In this document: piece by piece, positions 10,509 through 23,349 of the stretch
Layout: every line of letters starts with the position of its first letter
Numbering within the stretch: position 1 is the stretch's first letter
Source: Dactylis glomerata
Lineage: Eukaryota > Streptophyta > Magnoliopsida > Poales > Poaceae
Assembly: GCA_007115705.1 (NCBI GenBank)
Contig: QXEO01001036.1
Span: forward strand, 124,001-188,000
Direction: 5' to 3'
Length of the DNA: 64,000 bases
The notes under the pieces: model-generated
Database searches by the model: none
What the model was told of the DNA's origin: nothing
What the model saw: the letters and a program-made list of their open reading frames with translations, nothing else
Position numbers and translations under genes: made by a program

Positions 10509-11644
10509 GTAGTATCACGCCGTCTACTTTTTTTTCTTCTTAATCGCCGATGTCCGACATCGAGGATCAAACGACGGTGTTCAGTAATCGTTAGTGCCGT
10601 GCTAATTTGCTTAGCAAGTTACTAGTCGCATCTCTTAGATCATGAGATATGCCCGAAGGGATTTATGTAGGAGTACGATTTATTTTGTAATACTTGGTAA
10701 TGTTGAAGAAATTCGCATGATCGTACAATTGTATTTACAGAGATGGAGGCGCCGGTAAAGGGCTGAAAGCCATGATCAGACATGCTGGTACTTTGCTCTA
10801 CTTCAGGTTCAGGAGCTGGCCCTAGCTGATAAACTAGGTTGAGGTGAAATGTGGATGCTACCAAGCGGTTGAGGATTGGTAATTTGATATGATAGGTGCA
10901 AGCAGGCCTGCAATTCGACTTTTGATGCGTAGTGACAACTGACATCCAGATCACTAGGTTCTAGGACCAACACGTTTGTCATGTTTGAGTGTTGTTAGGT
11001 CCTGGTGATGGACAACTGGATATTGATGGCAGTTGGAAATGCCAAAGCCAGGTGCTCACTGCTGACTGCTGACATGAGGCCAAGGATACTTAGACTAGGC
11101 TGGTTAGATCACCAGCTACATTTCCCCTTTTTAATGTTTCATGCAAATGATATCTCCTCAGCATACATGTTAGTTTAGATTGTGTGTAGAGCTTTTGTAG
11201 GTTTTAGGAATGTTAATGACCAGGTTATTCCACAGCCTTCTGTTTGAAAACAAAACTTGTAATCCCTTCACATGATTTTGTTTTTTCTTTCCTGTTGTCA
11301 TTGACCTGCATATTGATTTGTAGCCAATAATTCCTCATTGTGAAGACATAACTGAAAATTATTAATGAGACAAATGTAATGTTACACTCATTGGTGTCAC
11401 TCTGAGACTTCCGGGGATATTGTGCTGAGTTACGTTCAGTTGACAAATACAGTTTTACTCGTAACGTCGAATCGGTATTTGCCTACCCACTAGAAAAAGC
11501 AGTGGTGCTACTATGACCCTTGACCTATTACTTCTTAGAAGGTTTAGTCTTCTCAGTGCATTATGTTGACTATCTGATCAGCTGTTACCATACATTTTAT
11601 TCTCTCATCTTTTTAGGTTTTAGTAGTTAATTAATTAATGACCT

Positions 11645-12002
11645 ACCTGTCAAGAAATATGCAACCTCTTCTCTGTCATATGTACAAAATATTTTGGTAA
11701 ATAAGATACTAAGATTCAGCATACTATTAACTTCAAGTTTCTCTTTCAGAAATACACTGAAAGGTGCCATAAGTGAAAAACTTTTTATCAAACACCCTTA
11801 AGTAAAAAGAATCCGCGTTTCTTCTGAAACCGAAGTAGCACTAGTCTCTGTCATTTTCTTGTATCGTATTACTTCCTTTTTGGACACAAAATTGATGAAT
11901 TTACCATTTCGTCCAGAAATTTGATTATGTATGGATCAAACTAGAACTTCTTTTCAAGGACAGGAACAAACCACAACTTGGTAAGTGCCATTCTTTTTCA
12001 TA
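11645..12002 (+). repeat. Local direct duplication, copy 1
   Basis: The block from about 11652 (ATGCAACCTCTTCTCTGTCATATG) to GGACAGGAACAAACCACAACTTGG matches copy 2 at 12215-12832 at roughly 85 percent by eye. The two copies are separated by a Stowaway MITE. Confidence 0.75.
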
Positions 12003-12031
12003 AATGATTTCCTCCAAGCGTTTAGGTTCTA

Positions 12032-12032
12032 C

Positions 12033-12065
<33 letters not shown>

Positions 12066-12189
12066 ATGTTTTACATATTTCAATGTGGACTAGGTTTTAA
12101 CCTAAATGAGTGAACCTACACACTGAAACACATCTAGATACATGCATTTTCGATAAAACTATAGTAGTGAATGGAGGGAATGGAGGGAG
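12032..12189. mobile_element. Stowaway-type MITE (158 bp) with a 31-C homopolymer
   Basis: Flanked by TA on both sides (12030-12031, 12190-12191). The right end is ...GGAGGGAG. The left end is CTCC followed by a run of 31 C (12034-12064) that replaces the expected CTCCGTTCC. The body AATGTGGACT...AATGAGTGAACCTACAC...CATCTAGATACATGCA is typical of grass Stowaway elements. Confidence 0.8.
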
Positions 12190-12214
12190 TAATAGTTCAT
12201 TATCAACCTCCCCA

Positions 12215-12835
12215 AAATATGCCACTTCTTCTGTGTCATATGTACATTATATTATGGCAAATGAGATACTAAGGTTCAATATATTATCAACTTCAAGTTT
12301 CTCTTTCAGAAAACACTGAAAGGTGCAAAGATGCCACTGCACATAATGTTCCTGTATTTTCTGATAGTGACATTTCATCATTATCCAATTACCTTTTCAG
12401 GCAGTGCGAGATTGGAGAAACTTCATGGTCTCAAAAACAGTCTTACTTTCAAATGACAACTGACAGTGTCTTTCTGCACACAGGGCATCTGTAAAGTAGT
12501 AATGCTAGAGATAAGTGTGCGAAGACTTCATCATGTTTGGTTGATGTCCCATCCACAGCTAGTTAGCAATAGTTTGCTCTGCTACTGTTGACATAAGTGA
12601 AGACCTTTTTTTTTCTGAACACGTGCAAGTAAAAAGAACCGTGTTTCTCCTGAAACCAAAATAGCACTAGTCTCTGTCACTTTCTTGTATTGTATTAGTT
12701 CCTTCCCTTTTTAACACAAAATTGATGCATTTTCCATTTCGTCCAGAAATTTGATCATGCATGGATCAAACTAGAACTTCCTTCAAGGACAGGAACAAAC
12801 CATAACTTGCCAAGTGCCATACTTTTTTATATTGT
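12215..12835 (+). repeat. Local direct duplication, copy 2, with a 265-bp extra segment
   Basis: Matches copy 1 in two parts: 12219-12326 and about 12592-12832. The 12327-12591 segment between them has no counterpart in copy 1. It was therefore either inserted here or lost from copy 1. Confidence 0.7.
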
Positions 12836-15628
12836 TGGGAAAATGGAAATGACACTGTCAATCTACCGATGTATCATTGATTGAAATTTTCTGACTAAAA
12901 GTTAAGTTTGCACATGTACCAGGAAGAGAAAGTATCAAGTTGAACAGATAAAGAAAACAAATTCTAACCCATCGGCCTTATGAACTCCAATCATTATGAA
13001 TTCATTTTTTGTTGGATGCAATTATTATTGACTTAAATTTGTTTCAAATATTTTCCAGATATTTCCAGCTAAAGAAAGATGAAATTGGCTTATCCAATTG
13101 TTGTAGGTTTACGGTTTGAAACAGTCATATCCAACATACTTATATTTGAATATATAGCCATGAATATTCTGCATAAACTACTGCGACAATAATGCAAAAT
13201 GTTTAGAAGATGCGCTAATTTAGAAGATGTTGGGTGTTATTAGTCTAGTAGCAAACATAATGCGCAGATCTGTCGTATCTCTGGCTATTACTGGATATGT
13301 TGCTAAGAAAACATATCTATGGATTGGATAGTACCATTCTCAAATTGATTTGTTTTGCCCATGAAATTAAAATAAATCTAATATATGAGAAAGAAATATC
13401 ACAATCATCACGCGTGAAGTGAGATTTCAAGGTTATTCTATTCCACGAAGACCAGACCTAACACATTAACACAACAACCTACTTATCAATTTTTCTGTTA
13501 TTTTTTAGAGTTCCGTATGAACATCACATCGTAATCACTTCGGATTTTATCAATAACAGGTTATTTTTAATGCAGGCAAACTTAAGTATATATTCCATGA
13601 TCCCTTGCACCAAAAGGAGAAAAGATGCAGAAACTAAGACTTATTCTGCAACAGAGCATCACTGCTTTACCAATTTTCCATATGCATTAATAATTGAATG
13701 TGCCAATCCAAAAGCTAGGAGTTCTCAAACACGTTAGAAAAGCATCTCAAATTTTGCATCTGATGAATGACAAAGATACTTTGTGTATTCAGATGATATG
13801 TTACGGAGAAATTATTAGCTCAGTATTGGCAGATATATTAACGAAAAGGTTAAAACCTATGAAATATATTTTTCGCTGCCTGCAAGCCATAGAATGACAG
13901 ACTATTACTGAAATATAATCTGGTTGCATCATACTTGTTCCATGCATGGCTCAGATCACGAGGGGAAAAAATCTAGCTATTCCCCATATGTCACCAAGAG
14001 CTGAGCATGGTGGGGTCCTTTCCTCTTCTGTTACAGTTCAAATTGCGCGACAATAAGGCCTATAAGATCTTTGACAATGACATATATCTTGTACATAAAA
14101 CTGTCTTGGAATATTGCAGGCAAAGCATCTCTGGTTTATCTAATTCAGACACTGCTGTACTGCTGGGATCTTACTGTACGAAGATAAGGGCTACTTGACC
14201 AAGTTCGCTGATTCGCAGCTAAAGACCAGCAAGTTGATGCAGAGGGACCATAATCTCCTTCTGTCGTTGTCCATTACAGTATGTATTCTACACCATACCT
14301 TTCCTGCTCAATTGCTGTTTAGTACTGCTGTTCTCTTAGTAAGTTGATCTAAATCGGTGATATCGGAAGTAAGTCGAAGCAGGAGTTCTGTACATGTCCT
14401 TATCTTGTTAGGTATAACAGTTTGTTGCTTCACAAGTGCTGTCAAATTAAGTTTGTCACGAGGTGCTATTTAGGCAAAACCTTCTCTCTTTTTGGGGAAA
14501 GTTAATTAGGATGATATGTTTCTGTTGAGTCTAATCTCATACCATGCTGGCAAGAAAGATAAAAAACTATTCATCTCCTTTTGTAAGATCATCTGATTAC
14601 TAACTGCGGTATAAGCAAAGTTGCTGTGAACGTACTGGCAGTCGGCAAACGGTCCATATATTCAAGCAAAATATCGTTCAGTAAGCTGCAGCTCTGTACT
14701 TAATTAGCTGATTTTATACAGAAAGGTCCTGGCATCAACTTCCTTGTGTTTGTTAATCGTTCTACACTTAGTTGGAGCATATTCCTTAGCTGTGGATTCA
14801 TTCTTCTCGTGATTTCTTTTGGTTTTAAAGGAAAAGCATATCGCTGCCATTAGCACATTTGATTCATATAAATGAAAGGACAAACAACCTTTTTAGAGAC
14901 TATGCCTATGCCACACAATTTAGCAGTATGACAAGTCCTTCTGATGCTCTTGTGTCTAGACAATATTGTAATGTTAGTCAGTTTGTATGATAGAATTGGT
15001 AATTTTGACGCGCTCTCTTTTCGCGAAACATGGCTCATAAGACAGGGTATCCAATACACCTTTTTATCATTGAAGTTCCATAGTAATAATGCAACATACT
15101 CTTCGAAAACATACCTGTCATAACTCATAACCAAACTCTGGTGCTTGTTACTTTTCGTACAAGGAAGTCTGACCATTAAAATTGCACAATGTCATGTATC
15201 CTGTCTAATGTTGATCTGGCGAAAAATCAACGCGGCTCTCAAAATGACCAAACAGTTGTTGATGCGTGTAATTCATATCATTTACAGTGACCTTCCTACC
15301 TTCCACTCTTCCAGTGGTATAGGGAGATATGACGGTTCCCTCTTCACCTGATTAGACTGGTTAGACGACTTGCCAAACAGCTGAATGTGCAACTGTTATC
15401 ATGGCCATGGGACCTCACCTGATCAGTCTTTTTTACTGCACGGAATAGTGCGCGTGACCCTACCCTGCATCTTTTCAGTGCACAACAACAAACACCCTGC
15501 GTGCTGGCTACCCCTTCTTATACCCACGCCCCTCCACCGAACCTCCCAGCAAAACACGCGCACAGTTTCGCACAAAGGCAACTCACAGCCCGGGCTTTTC
15601 CGTGTTCGAAAGCCAAGCCAAGCCGGAG
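12836..15628. other. Intergenic region, no gene recognised
   Basis: AT-rich sequence with short ORFs only (for example 13694-13897 and 14007-14198), none with a recognisable domain. A spliced-exon-like stretch near 14110-14270 (acceptor TATTGCAG at about 14119) has one frame without stops, but I cannot connect it to a gene. The last few hundred bases are the presumed promoter and 5' UTR of the CCT gene. Confidence 0.5.
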
Positions 15629-16758
15629 ATGTTCCGTCATTCCTCCACACAGTCGTCGGCGCCTTCCTACGGCGACGCCTTCATGGCGGCCAGCTTCTCC
15701 TCCGTCCCGACGCAGATCCCGCGCTCTGCTGCTGGGGGATACGGTGGATACCTCGACGGCGGCAATGTTAATGGCGTGTTCCCTCCCTTCGCTGCCGCCT
15801 CGTCTCCGCCGTCCTACTCGTCTTCATTACCGTCGTCATACTACAACAACATCCACAGGAGCATCAGCTCGCACTCGCTCCCGCTCCAGCTCCACCAGCT
15901 CGGTGACACCCTCAACAATGGCTGCGGCGCATTCTTCTCTTCCTCGTCCCCGCACCAGCTGTCGTCGCTGGCGCCGCTCTCCTCTTCTCCGTCCTCCTCC
16001 TGCGGCGACCTCTACGAGTTCACCTCGTCATGCCCCGTCCGCCGCGTCTTTAGCACCGGCGATCTCCAGGTACAGCTACAGCTACAGCCCCGGAACCCGC
16101 ACAACCGTGCTCGAGCTGCATGGGGATTATTGGAAACTGATCAGCTGGTTTTTTCGAATATAAAGCAGGGTATGAACGGATCATCGCCGGTGCAGTCCGG
16201 CGACAGCTGCAGCCAGGACGTCGGCGGCGGGCCGTTCTCGCAGAAGGTGGGGCGATACAGCGCGGAGGAGAGGAAGGAGCGGGTCGAGAGGTACCGCTTG
16301 AAGCGGCACCAGAGGAACTTCACCAAGAAGATTACCGTACGGCCTCTCCTTACACTGCAAATGTACACTTGCCGCTGCGTGCAGCGTGGAGCGTGCTAAC
16401 GTCTGGGTTTTGACAGTACGCGTGCAGGAAGTCCCTGGCGGACAGCCGGCCGAGGGTGAAGGGCCGGTTCGCGAGGAACGGCGAGACGGAGGCGGAGAAC
16501 TACGACGAGCGGGAGGCGTCGGACAACAGCTACGACTACTGCGGGTACAGCGAGCCCAGCAACCAGAGCACCGGCAACAGCTGCTACCACCACGGCAAGG
16601 ACGACGCGGCGTTGGCTGGCGGCGGCGACAATGGCGAGTGGTGGTGGCGGGCGCCGGGGGCAACCGTCGAGGGGCAGCGGCAGGTCGGCTTCGACGTCGT
16701 CGACGAGGAGCTGTGGGCCACCCTCGGCGACATGCTGTCCGTGAACCTGGCGTCGTAG
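15629..16758 (+). CDS. CCT-domain protein of the CMF (CCT motif family) type, 316 aa, three exons
   Basis: CCT proteins are nuclear regulators. Many CMF members lack B-boxes and act in flowering time, photoperiod or growth control. The exons read as 15629-16069, 16169-16336 and 16417-16758, with GT...AG introns of 99 and 80 bp, both phase 0. The ATG at 15629 is used because the upstream codon at 15602 is GTG. The CCT domain spans about residues 177-224 and starts RYSAEERKERVERY. It continues through the basic KRHQRNFTKKI core to YACRKSLADSRPRVKGRFARN, and intron 2 falls in the middle, as is usual for the family. The N-terminal half is Ser/Pro/Tyr-rich with no B-box zinc finger. The C-terminus has a WWWR patch and an ELWATLGD end. 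Intron 1 is a multiple of three without a stop, so its retention would add 33 residues. The specific orthologue is not resolved. Confidence 0.9.
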
Positions 16759-17704
16759 GCGCCACCGGTCAGCGTGATCGTTGGATGACATGATCGGTCG
16801 AGGCGTCAGTGGGCGGTAGGGTCCGGCGCACTACTGGATCGATCAGGGTGGCGCGGCCGCCGTGTGCGCGGCACAGTGCGGCGATCGATCGAGGTCAGAG
16901 TGGCGCCCCGTTGACCTTGTCCCCCTAGGGCTGTATTATTGTAACTTTTAGCCAGAAACACATGATGAGAGTTGAGTTGGGAAAGAAAGAGATCGCATTC
17001 TCGTGTTAGTAGACTTGAGACAACAACAACAACTTGTATGTTCCGTGAGTTCCTAGTTACTTCCATCCCTAAAAAGCTTAAAAATTCACTTATTTGTCCC
17101 ACTCACTCCAGGTCTGTCCAAGTGCATGCTCCTCTGTAGTCCAAAACACACCTGAATTCATCCAGTGCAACCTGCCGTGTTGGCATCATATATGCATCTC
17201 GGCCGATCATGAGCACGACTAGCTTCAAACAATAAAAAAGTCTACGCGTTACATGAGCACACGAAGTCAGCGACGTGACACGATGCTTTTGCATGCAGTC
17301 AGCTCGCGTCTCAGCTCACTGGCTGGCCGTGTGTACGTGGCTGGGTGGAGCTGCTCCGTCGTCGCGGGGAGATCGTCCATGTCGATCGATGGCAACGGTC
17401 TGGCCGCGAGAGGTCAAACCACTCAAACGGGTAAGTGCATGCGTGCGGATCACTGTCTCACAAGTCACACCCAGGCAAGCAGCCCGTGAGGCGCAACCAT
17501 CTCTGGCCCCTTCTCCTATCTCAGCTTTTCACGAGGGTTTAATGGCCGTCTCTCGCAACTTCTCACTGGCCTGCACTCGCACACGTGATCAACCCAATCA
17601 GTCCCCGAGTTGGTTAGCTGTTCGATCGGTTACTTGTACCGAGCACATGAATTTCACCGGGATCGTCACATTTCTCGCAACATTTGTCGTCGTGTGGTGA
17701 TAGA
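16759..17704. other. 3' flank of the CCT gene, no second gene seen
   Basis: Contains the presumed 3' UTR. ORFs across 17103-17700 lack domains and overlap on both strands. A TGTATTATTGTAA stretch near 16931 may be near the polyadenylation site. Confidence 0.4.
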
Positions 17705-17706
17705 TA

Positions 17707-17790
17707 CTCCCTCGGTTCCAGTTTAATCGACGCAAAGTGGTGACGAGAGTCGTTGTACGCGGTGAGTTGATTAAATGGGAACGGAGGTAG
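17707..17790. mobile_element. Stowaway-type MITE, 84 bp
   Basis: TA-flanked (17705-17706, 17791-17792), with inverted ends CTCCCTCGGTTCCA and TGGGAACGGAGGTAG and inner pairing AGTTTAATCGACGC / GTGAGTTGATTAAA. Confidence 0.8.
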
Positions 17791-17847
17791 TAGATAGCTA
17801 GGTAAATACTGCTGCAATCTTCTTCCCTTCGGTTAGACGCGCCTCGT

Positions 17848-17982
17848 GGAGATCCAAGTGGGATCCCTCCCACTCATAGTTCATTTTGTGTTTTGTAGTT
17901 TACATTTGGGCTCAATTTTAAACTAGAAATCATAAAATGAAGTAAATTTGAGATTTTGGTGGGATCTCACTTTGACACCTTA
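17848..17982. mobile_element. Possible small TIR element (about 135 bp)
   Basis: CCAAGTGGGATCCCTCCCA on the left and TGGTGGGATCTCACTTTGA on the right are imperfect inverted repeats around an AT-rich core. No clear target duplication, so this is tentative. Confidence 0.35.
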
Positions 17983-20157
17983 GCGCATTGCTAGCTTGCC
18001 CGGGAATGGCACTCTCGAATGCTAGCATTTTTAGCTCGCCGATGTCCCCAAAAGACAAGTGAACAAGCGTACATATGTGAAAGAAAAGGACAACTGCGGC
18101 GAAGAATTTCGGACGGGGGTAAGGCCAGAATTTATCAAGAACAATTTACTCCACGAGGCGGAAAAAATTCGATTCGCACGAGCCGCCTCATATGCCATTT
18201 ATCTGTACTGGTAGTACATCAGCCTTTTTGACCGCCCAAAAGCATAGCAAATTTCTATCGCCAGAGAATAAACACACCAATTAGTTGCGCCTCCGGATGT
18301 AGCAAGACAGCGAAATGTGGTAAAAGGACGTGCAGGGAATGCACGCAACTGGAAAGAATTCAGTTCCCCCAGCCACTCCATCTCGGGTCTCAAGGAGTAT
18401 ATTTTCTGAAATTTCGATTTTGGGAATCATCCATCGATCAAAGAGTTCTAAAGAGGAAAGGAAGAACCGGAAAAAAGCCTTTACGGCGATCGCAACGGGC
18501 ACGATCGATCATCTCAGCACCACGGCCAGGCCAGGACAAGATACCGTGAAGATGAGTCAAACGAGAATAAGAACCCTAATGGTGGCTGTCTTGGGTACTC
18601 AATCATTAAGACTTGGAGCAATGGAGAAGCCTCTATGCTTTCTAAGGAGTTAACTAGTGCCACATAATACAAGAAGCAAAGATACCAATATGTGCCTCTT
18701 GCACTTAGCAGGGAGCTGCCTCTCCCGTTAATCGATCGCTTGTCACTATCACCTTGATTAATTACTCCCAACCCATAGGCTGTAAAAGAACGAGGTTTTG
18801 ACAGCCACCTGTAGATTAGTCAGAAATGGTAAATCAAGCACAAGGCGAATTCAACTACATATTGACATGTGACATCACTTGGCATAAGCGGGTATTAATT
18901 CAACTCAAACTCTTCCATGTTATTGAATGTACTTTTTGCATGTGATGACAGGATTCATGTGATCAGTTGCCTGGCTAATTATGACATGATAGTGACCGAT
19001 GCATCTTTGCACTGAATTACATGAGGTCTACATCTCCCAGTATAGTTTCCCTCTGCTATCAATTATAGGGTTTTTCTTAATGGCACAAGGCATCCTCACA
19101 TGAAGGCCACTGCAGTTTGAATGCTGCATATACATAGGGTAGGAGAATTAGCAAAATGGAATTATTAAGCTAGGAGAGCCCTATACTTAAGGGGGCACTA
19201 ACTCCCTCACTCGCTAGTATTTTAGAGCAAGCAGCAGCATGCATCTTGGTTCTCTGCCTCTTTGTAAGTTGTTGCTTTGTCCAAGGCTATCTCTCTTTCC
19301 CTTCCTCCCTAGAGGTGGGGAGTGTGACTGCCGATTCTTTGTCGGCCGCTAACCAGGGTACTTTGCACTGATAATCTTGTTAAGTAGCTATGATTTCAAG
19401 TGTAATTAGTACTCTTTTTTGGCACAAATTCTAAGTACATGGATACGTGACTGTTGCTGAATGTACCACTATAGTATTAGGTGAAATGCCGCATTCTGAA
19501 CCTGCTAATTTGAGCCTTTTTCAGCTAACTGCGCCGCTCGACAGTTGATGTTGGCTAATGCGCCGTCAATCTCCAGGTAGAGTAGTAGCTACATGATGAT
19601 GAGAATGTGTTAGGACAAGGCATTTTTTTGTAGTAACCATGCAAAGTAATCGGTAGAGGAATTAACAATTAGAAGCACCAAACCACTTTCTCCAGTGGAG
19701 GAGGAAGAAGAACGGAATCATGTGAGGTGTTGCATTCGCTAGCTATACATAATTATGTATGTTAGATTATTTTAATGTAAGTTAGCTGCACAAGTGGAGG
19801 CCCATGAATCAAATGATGGCGTTGCCTTTTCTGAAAAATCAATCATAACTAAAACACATGGCTTGAACATCTACAAAGTGCACTCTTGGATGCTATTGTT
19901 GACCCTAGTAAGAAATGTAGCCATGTAGGGGAGTATCCTTCCATAAGCCCTTCACCAATTAGCAAGCTCTTACCTGGGGTTAGAGCACAACAAATATAGT
20001 GTGATCTTTGCGCACTCGATAGATGGATCCTGAATGGGAAAGTAACATTTGTTTGTCCAAGACAGAATCAAGATTAAGGACACTGAACGCAAGAATAAGG
20101 TCAAAAGATTTCACAAAAAATCCTTCCTGATCGTGGGAAAGGGAATGGTGAAAGTAT
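17983..20157. other. Intergenic region, no gene recognised
   Basis: Short ORFs on both strands (for example 18330-18653) lack domains and conserved structure. A transcript-like stretch around 19180-19600 contains a CTATACTTAAG element, a pyrimidine-rich leader and a CAG-GTA junction. It could be a non-coding RNA gene, but no coding frame or known microRNA sequence is visible. Confidence 0.35.
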
Positions 20158-21138
20158 AGAATCAGCTGAGGACGAAATATATTTATTTGTAACAAGAGAA
20201 TCAGTTAGGACATCATCAAGAATAAAGATACTGAATGTGAGAATAAAGGGGTGTTTGTTAGTATAACTGGTAATAATAATGGTCCATGGTCCATGCAACT
20301 CCCACAAATGGCAGATTTAAATTACTAGTTAGTGGTTGCTTGTCATTTGTGGAAAAGATGATTACCAATATAAAACTAGTTGCTTAAGCATTTTTGACAA
20401 TGCATGAGCAGATGAAATGTAAAAAATCTGATTTTTGTGGCGATTATCAAATAACATTTATTGATAAGATTTCCAAAGTGTTAGGAGGACATGTCAACGT
20501 TCTCATGTGAGAGTATTTACCGCAACCACACATAATTAAAAATACATGCATTATAGCATGGTATATTCTCGCAATGACAACATCATGATTCATGGCATAA
20601 ATAATCCAATTTAAGGTGGTTTTCTGTTTAGAAATATGAAACATAGCCCTATTTATCAACAAGCTAGACTGAGGTGTAGGACCTTCCGCCTAAATAGTTC
20701 AATTGTTTATCTAATGGAATCAGAGTGACTAATTTGTATTCACCAAGAAAACTATGGTGTTAGTTCCATGTTTGGCTTCACTGATCGTCTAGGTGTGGTT
20801 GCCCTAGAAACCGTTATGGGCAAATGAATTTTTTTGACAAATTGTCAAAAAATAGTAAAGGGAACTTAAGAAACTAGAGAAATTTCAAAATACATTATAT
20901 AATTGATGGTTCACACACCCAATTGAGGTCAGTGTCACTACCCGAGAAGAGAGGAGAGAAGGCGTCTGACGGTTTCCTTTTATAGGCTATGGTTTCATAT
21001 TTCGGGTATACACTGCATAGGGTATTTGAAATATTGTTAAAGACATACTCTCTATAGAAATATCAAAATTTAAAGGTTTACTAGAAATTATTAAGACATC
21101 GAATTAAATCTAACATCTTAGTATTAAGTTGAGTACCT
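20158..21138 (+). repeat. 0.98-kb tandem duplication, copy 1
   Basis: Starts AGAATCAGCTGAGGACG and ends just before the next AGAATCAGCTGAGGAGG at 21139. The second copy continues to 21722, is split by element C, and resumes at 40646. Identity is high, at roughly 85-90 percent by eye. No coding content recognised. Confidence 0.85.
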
Positions 21139-21722
21139 AGAATCAGCTGAGGAGGAAAATATATTTACTTGTAACAAGAGAATCAGTTAGGAAATCACCA
21201 AGAATAAAGCCGAATGTGAGAATAAAGGGGTGTTTGTTAGTATAACTGATAATAATAATGGTCCTTGCAACTCCCACAAATGGAAGATTTAAATTACTAG
21301 TTAGTGGTTGCTTGTCATTTGTGGAAAATATAATTACCCATATAAATCAGTTGCTTAAGCATTTTCTGACAATGCATGAAGTAGCTGAAGTGTAAAAACA
21401 TCTGATTTTTGTTGCGATGATCAAACATTTACTGACAAGATTTCCAAAGTGCTAGTAAGACATATCAACGTTCTCACGTGAGATTGTTTACCGCAGTCAC
21501 ATGTGTAATTAAAACTACATGCATTATCAGATGTCATGTAAATTCTCGCGACAACAACATATATAATTCATGGAATACATAATCCAATTTAAGGTGGGTT
21601 TCTGCTTTGAAATATGAAACATCGTCCTATTTATCAACAAGCTATAGATTGATGTGTAGGACCTCCGCCTAAATTGTTCTATTGTTTATCTAAAGGAAAC
21701 CAGGGTGCCTAATTTGTATTCT

Positions 21723-23234
21723 TGATACGTCCATTTTGCATCACTATTTTATATCATAATTTACTGTTATTCATTGATATATTTCATATTTAGAGGTGAT
21801 ACTTATGTTGTTTCCTCTGCTTTTACATGTTTGATGATTATTGGAGAACTTGCTGCCGAAGTCAGGATTCTGCTGGAAAAAGGACCGTCAAGACACCATA
21901 TTTCTGAAGATCAACAAATCCAGGAAAATACACAGAAATTCATATATTACCAGAAGACGAAAGTAGCCAGAAGGAGAGAGCGAAAGGAGCAGCAGGGGGC
22001 CCACACCACTAGGTGGCGTGGGCCAGCCCCTGGCTGCGCCACCCTAGGGTGAGGCAACCCTGGCCCACTTCTGCCATCGCCCCCTCGCGTATATTGTCAT
22101 CCCCAAAAACCTAAGTCGAGGGGGGATCAGATATAGACACCGCCGCCTCTGCGGGGCAGAAAACACCGAGAGAGAAAAGCTCTCCGGCAGGCAGAAATCT
22201 GCTGGGGAAATTCCTTCCCAGAGAGGGGAGATTGTCACCATCGTCATCACCATCGCGCTGGACTTCATCGGGATCATCATCATCATCAACACAATCACCA
22301 GCACATTCATCTCCACCATCACCATGCCATCCCGCTGTAACATCTTGGGTTGAATCTTGTCTAATTCTTAGGGGAAACTTTCCTGGTGTTGATTACTCTT
22401 GTAGTTAATGCTATTGAGTGGAACCGTTGAATTAAGGTTTATGTTCAGATTGTTATTTACCATTATTTCACCTCTGGTCATGATCCATATGATGTCTTGT
22501 GAGTAGTTTGTTTAGTTCTTGAGGACATGGGAGAAGTCGAGATGTTAGTAGTGAAACTATGTTGAGTAATATTTAATAGTTTGATATTATTATTGTGGTG
22601 CTATTCTACTAGTGGTGTTATGTCAACGTTGACTACATGATACTTCACCTTTATGGGCCTAGTGGAATGCATTGTGTATTTGGCTACTAATTATGCGGTT
22701 GCCGGAGCGACAGAAACCTAAACCCCCGTTAGGAAATCATTGCACCAGGGAGCATAGGATCTCAGAGTTTAAGGCTGTGGTTAGATTTATCTTAATTACT
22801 TTCTTGTATTTGCGGATGCTTGCAAGGGGTATAATCACAAGTGTGTATTAGTCCTAGTAAGGGTAGTGCGCTAGCACAGGTTCACCCCCATAACACTTAT
22901 CAAACCAATGAAGATTACTTAGCAGAATGAAGCGAAAGCTCTCGACAGAAACTCCCGTGTGTCCTCAGGAACGTTTGATAATCATAAGTTACACCACCGG
23001 CTTGTCCTTTTCTCTAGAAAGGATTGGGCCACTTGTAGCAATTACTATTATTGTCTTTTATTTACTCGTACTTTATTTACTTGCATTACCAAATACCCCT
23101 GAAAACCCATTTGCTAGTATTTACAATGAATCCTTGATCAAAACCGCTTGCCAACACCTTCTGCTCCTCGTTGGGTTCAACACTCTTATTTATCGAAAGT
23201 ACTACGATACACCCCCTATACTTGTGGGTCATCA
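21723..23234 (+). repeat. 5' LTR of element C, 1512 bp
   Basis: Begins TGATACGTCC and ends GTGGGTCATCA just before the PBS. It contains a GC-rich hairpin (21999-22025) followed by a TATATTG TATA-like box (about 22090-22096), and an A/T-rich 3' part with an open frame running into the internal region. Confidence 0.92.
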
Positions 23235-23245
23235 AGACTATTTTC

Positions 23246-23263
23246 TGGCGCCGTTGCCAGGGA
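23246..23263 (+). other. Primer binding site of element C (tRNA-Asp type)
   Basis: TGGCGCCGTTGCCAGGGA, 11 bp after the LTR end. One base differs from the copy in element A. Confidence 0.85.
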
Positions 23264-23349
23264 GTGAAGCATTTTTGAAGAGTGGAATTGGTAAAGGTAA
23301 CTTTCGCTGTGAGTATTGTTCTTATTTCTGTCTTTTATTTTATTTTGCT

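Noticed and set aside
13694..13897. Possible end of a Copia RNase H (an ADILTKRLKP-like string)
   Set aside because: Only one short string resembles the family; the surrounding residues and upstream motifs do not match.
19180..19600. MicroRNA precursor
   Set aside because: No known conserved plant microRNA sequence or long hairpin was recognised by eye. It is left as a possible non-coding transcript only.
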